Shown here piece after piece: positions 5,055 through 7,360 of a DNA stretch of 7,360 bases (position 1 is its first letter; every line of letters begins with the position of its first letter). The notes beneath the pieces were generated by a model that worked only from the letters and a program-made list of their open reading frames with translations, ran no database searches and was not told where the DNA came from. Origin of the DNA: Accumulibacter sp. (lineage in GTDB: Bacteria > Pseudomonadota > Gammaproteobacteria > Burkholderiales > Rhodocyclaceae); the NCBI GenBank assembly GCA_003538495.1, contig DPSD01000708.1, positions 1 to 7,360 of the forward strand, in the 5' to 3' direction. A program made the position numbers and the translations under genes.

Positions 5055-7360
5055 ATGAATATGGACACCGGAACTGGCCGCAGTGCGGCCCCGCTGAGCC
5101 GCCACCGCAGTGTTTGGGAAGTACGATCGGAAAGCTGGATCGGGCTGGTCGATCAACTGTCGCAGCTCGCCAAGTTGCCCCTGGATGACCCTAGTCGGGA
5201 AGACCGCTTGACGACGGTCCAAGCCTTGACCGAAGCCTTGCGACCGATTGAAGCCTGCTGGGCGTTTCCCGGCCGCCGCGCCTTCGTTGATCTGTGTACC
5301 TTCATTGACCGCGGCGATCTTGCGCTGGCCGCGATCGGCGCTCGCCGCATTCATCGCACGCTGGCCTCGCTGACGTATCGCCACGAAGGCACGGCGCCAA
5401 GGAATGACGCCGACCTGCCCTCGCAGATCGAGAGCGAGCAAGAGTACCGGGCGCAGCTGCGCTGCCCATATTTCGAGGTTCTGGTCGTCGACGACATGCC
5501 GGCCGATGAAGAGGAGTCGCTGCATCGGCGTGTACGCAACGAGCGCAGAGCCGACGACGATTTCGTCTACGACGTGGTGGTCGTGCCGACCTTCGAGGAT
5601 GCACTGGTCGCCACGATGGTGAACTTCAACCTGCAGGCGGTGGTCATCCGCTACGATTTTCCCTACCGCTCGATCCATTTCGCTGAACTGACAATGCGGC
5701 GCTTTTTTGAAGGTGCCGACGTCGACGGCGAACTGCTGCCCGAATCCGAACGCGGTCCGCTGCTGGGTCGCCAGATCGCCCAATTGCGCCCGGAACTGGA
5801 CCTCTATCTGGTGACCGACGTCAATGTCGAAGACGTCGCCGCGAAAGCGGGCGATACCTTCAACCGCATCTTCTTCGGCGAGGAGGACAAGCTGGAACTC
5901 GGCCACTCGCTCATGCAGGGCGTTGCCGAGCGCTATCACACGCCGTTCTTCGAAGCGCTGCGCAAGTACGCCAAACAGCCTACCGGCGTTTTCCACGCGC
6001 TGCCGCTGGCGCGTGGCAAGTCGATCATGAATTCGAACTGGATCGGCGACCTCGGCGAATTCTATGGCATGAACCTGTTCATGGCCGAGACATCAGCCAC
6101 CTCCGGTGGGCTCGATTCGCTGCTTGAGCCCACCAGCTCGCTAAAGCTGGCTCAGGAGTACGCTGCGCGCGCCTTCGGCTCGCGCCGCACCTTCCTGGTC
6201 ACCAACGGGACGTCAACCGCCAACAAGATCGTCGTCCAGGCGATCGTCCGGCCCGATGACATCGTTCTGGTCGACCGCAATTGCCACAAGTCGCACCACT
6301 ACGGGATGGTGCTCGCCGGCGCGCAGGTCACCTACCTGGAGGCCTATCCGTTGCACGAGTACTCGATGTACGGTGCGGTGCCGATCCGCCACATCAAGGA
6401 AACGCTGCTCGAGCTGCGCCGCGCGGGAACGCTGAACCGCGTGCGCATGGTGCTGCTGACCAACTGCACGTTCGATGGCATCGTCTACAACGTCGAGCGG
6501 CTGATGCTCGAATGCCTGGCGATCAAGCCTGACCTGGTATTCCTGTGGGACGAGGCCTGGTTCGCGTTCGCCCGATTCCACCCGGTCTACCGCCAACGAA
6601 CCGGAATGGCTACCGCCGCCAAGCTGACGCAGATGTTCCAGAGCGAGGACTACGCCAAACGCTACGCGGAGTTCGCCAGCAGTTTTGGCGAGGAGGCCTG
6701 GGCTGACGACGAGAAGGTGCTGAACACCCGTCTGCTGCCCGACCCCGGCAAGGCTCGAGTGCGCGTCTACGCCACGCAGTCGACGCACAAGACGCTGACT
6801 TCGCTGCGCCAGGGCTCGATGATCCACGTCTGGGATCAGGACTTCAAGGACAAGACCGAGGAAGCCTTCCATGAAGCGTACATGACGCACACCTCGACTT
6901 CACCCAACTACCAGATCCTCGCTTCGCTCGACGTGGGTCGACGGCAAGTCGAAATGGAAGGCTACGAACTGGTACAGCGCCAACTCGAACTAGCGATGAA
7001 TCTCCGCGATCACGTGGCCGCTCACCCGCTGCTCCGCCGCCACTTCCGTTTCCTGACCGTGACCGATCTGGTACCCGAGGAGTTTCGCGAGTCGCAGGTC
7101 GAGTCGCTGTACAACATCGATACCGGCTGGGCGAACCTGCTGAAAGCCTGGCGCTTCGACGAGTTTGCGCTCGACCCGAGTCGCGCGACGCTGGCCATCG
7201 GTCTGACGGGAATGGATGGTGACACGATCAAGAACAAGTACCTGATGGACAAGTACGACATCCAGATCAACAAGACCTCGCGCAATACGGTGCTGTTCAT
7301 GACCAACATCGGCACCACCCGCTCGACCATCGCCCACCTGCTCCGCGTGCTGGTCAAGAT
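5055..7360 (+). CDS. Long PLP-dependent Orn/Lys/Arg-type decarboxylase, 3' end outside window
   Basis: The first 768 residues are present, and the frame runs off the right edge without a stop. The enzyme belongs to the fold-type-I, PLP-dependent ornithine/lysine/arginine decarboxylase family (as E. coli LdcI, AdiA, SpeF), which makes cadaverine, agmatine or putrescine plus CO2 in the cytoplasm. Domains: an extra N-terminal region (1-136), a receiver-like wing domain (about 137-275, starting YFEVLVVDD), then the PLP domain. PLP-site residues are intact: TNGTS (383-387) for the phosphate, H411 in DRNCHKS for ring stacking, D499 in WDEAW for the pyridine nitrogen with W502, and TQSTHK with K579 as the Schiff-base lysine. 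Compared with LdcI it lacks the TPGH motif (here FHALPLARGKS, 313-323) and has about 43 extra residues before K579. Expected full length is about 930. From memory, mycobacterial Rv2531c has similar length and may be the better relative. Start ATG 5055 follows GGAG. Substrate is undetermined. Confidence 0.93.
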   Translation, partial: MNMDTGTGRSAAPLSRHRSVWEVRSESWIGLVDQLSQLAKLPLDDPSREDRLTTVQALTEALRPIEACWAFPGRRAFVDLCTFIDRGDLALAAIGARRIHRTLASLTYRHEGTAPRNDADLPSQIESEQEYRAQLRCPYFEVLVVDDMPADEEESLHRRVRNERRADDDFVYDVVVVPTFEDALVATMVNFNLQAVVIRYDFPYRSIHFAELTMRRFFEGADVDGELLPESERGPLLGRQIAQLRPELDLYLVTDVNVEDVAAKAGDTFNRIFFGEEDKLELGHSLMQGVAERYHTPFFEALRKYAKQPTGVFHALPLARGKSIMNSNWIGDLGEFYGMNLFMAETSATSGGLDSLLEPTSSLKLAQEYAARAFGSRRTFLVTNGTSTANKIVVQAIVRPDDIVLVDRNCHKSHHYGMVLAGAQVTYLEAYPLHEYSMYGAVPIRHIKETLLELRRAGTLNRVRMVLLTNCTFDGIVYNVERLMLECLAIKPDLVFLWDEAWFAFARFHPVYRQRTGMATAAKLTQMFQSEDYAKRYAEFASSFGEEAWADDEKVLNTRLLPDPGKARVRVYATQSTHKTLTSLRQGSMIHVWDQDFKDKTEEAFHEAYMTHTSTSPNYQILASLDVGRRQVEMEGYELVQRQLELAMNLRDHVAAHPLLRRHFRFLTVTDLVPEEFRESQVESLYNIDTGWANLLKAWRFDEFALDPSRATLAIGLTGMDGDTIKNKYLMDKYDIQINKTSRNTVLFMTNIGTTRSTIAHLLRVLVK

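Noticed and set aside
5010..5996. A 328-codon open frame on the minus strand
   Set aside because: It lies fully antisense to the decarboxylase, whose plus-strand frame has clear family motifs; it is a shadow of that codon pattern.

Overview
The window is GC-rich chromosomal DNA from a Gram-negative bacterium. The GC-rich third codon positions, the strong AGGAGG ribosome binding sites and a classical lipobox suggest a pseudomonadotan, perhaps a betaproteobacterium of the Rhodocyclaceae/Accumulibacter type. That placement is an inference from sequence style and is uncertain. All intact genes lie on the + strand.

Left end (1-715): the minus strand carries a decayed, 5'-truncated fragment of an ExeA-like AAA ATPase of the kind encoded by insertion sequences. 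It has a frameshift next to the Walker B motif. About 490 bases without a convincing gene follow. They hold two overlapping, mutually exclusive perfect palindromes (270-312) and, just before the first gene, an abutting tandem 11-bp repeat (639-660) upstream of a possible -10 box.

Gene 1 (716-2455) encodes a SulP/SLC26 anion transporter with a C-terminal STAS domain. It looks monocistronic: 464 bases of non-coding sequence with two hairpins (2618-2653, 2673-2707) separate it from the next gene.

Genes 2-4 form a likely operon. Gene 2 (2920-3528) is a small lipoprotein with a predicted beta-rich domain. Its stop overlaps the start of gene 3 in an ATGA junction. Gene 3 (3525-4940) is a DASS-family (SLC13, DiT1/CitT-like) anion or dicarboxylate transporter. 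After 114 bases with two palindromes comes gene 4 (5055 to beyond the right edge), a long PLP-dependent Orn/Lys/Arg-type decarboxylase. Gene 4 keeps the PLP-binding residues, but it has an extra N-terminal region, an insertion before the catalytic lysine, and no recognisable PGH motif.

The most interesting feature is the pairing of a long, variant basic amino acid decarboxylase with a DASS anion carrier and a translationally coupled lipoprotein. Such decarboxylases are usually paired with an APC-type amino acid antiporter. A joint role in acid or pH response, polyamine formation or anion exchange is plausible, but the sequence alone does not show it.
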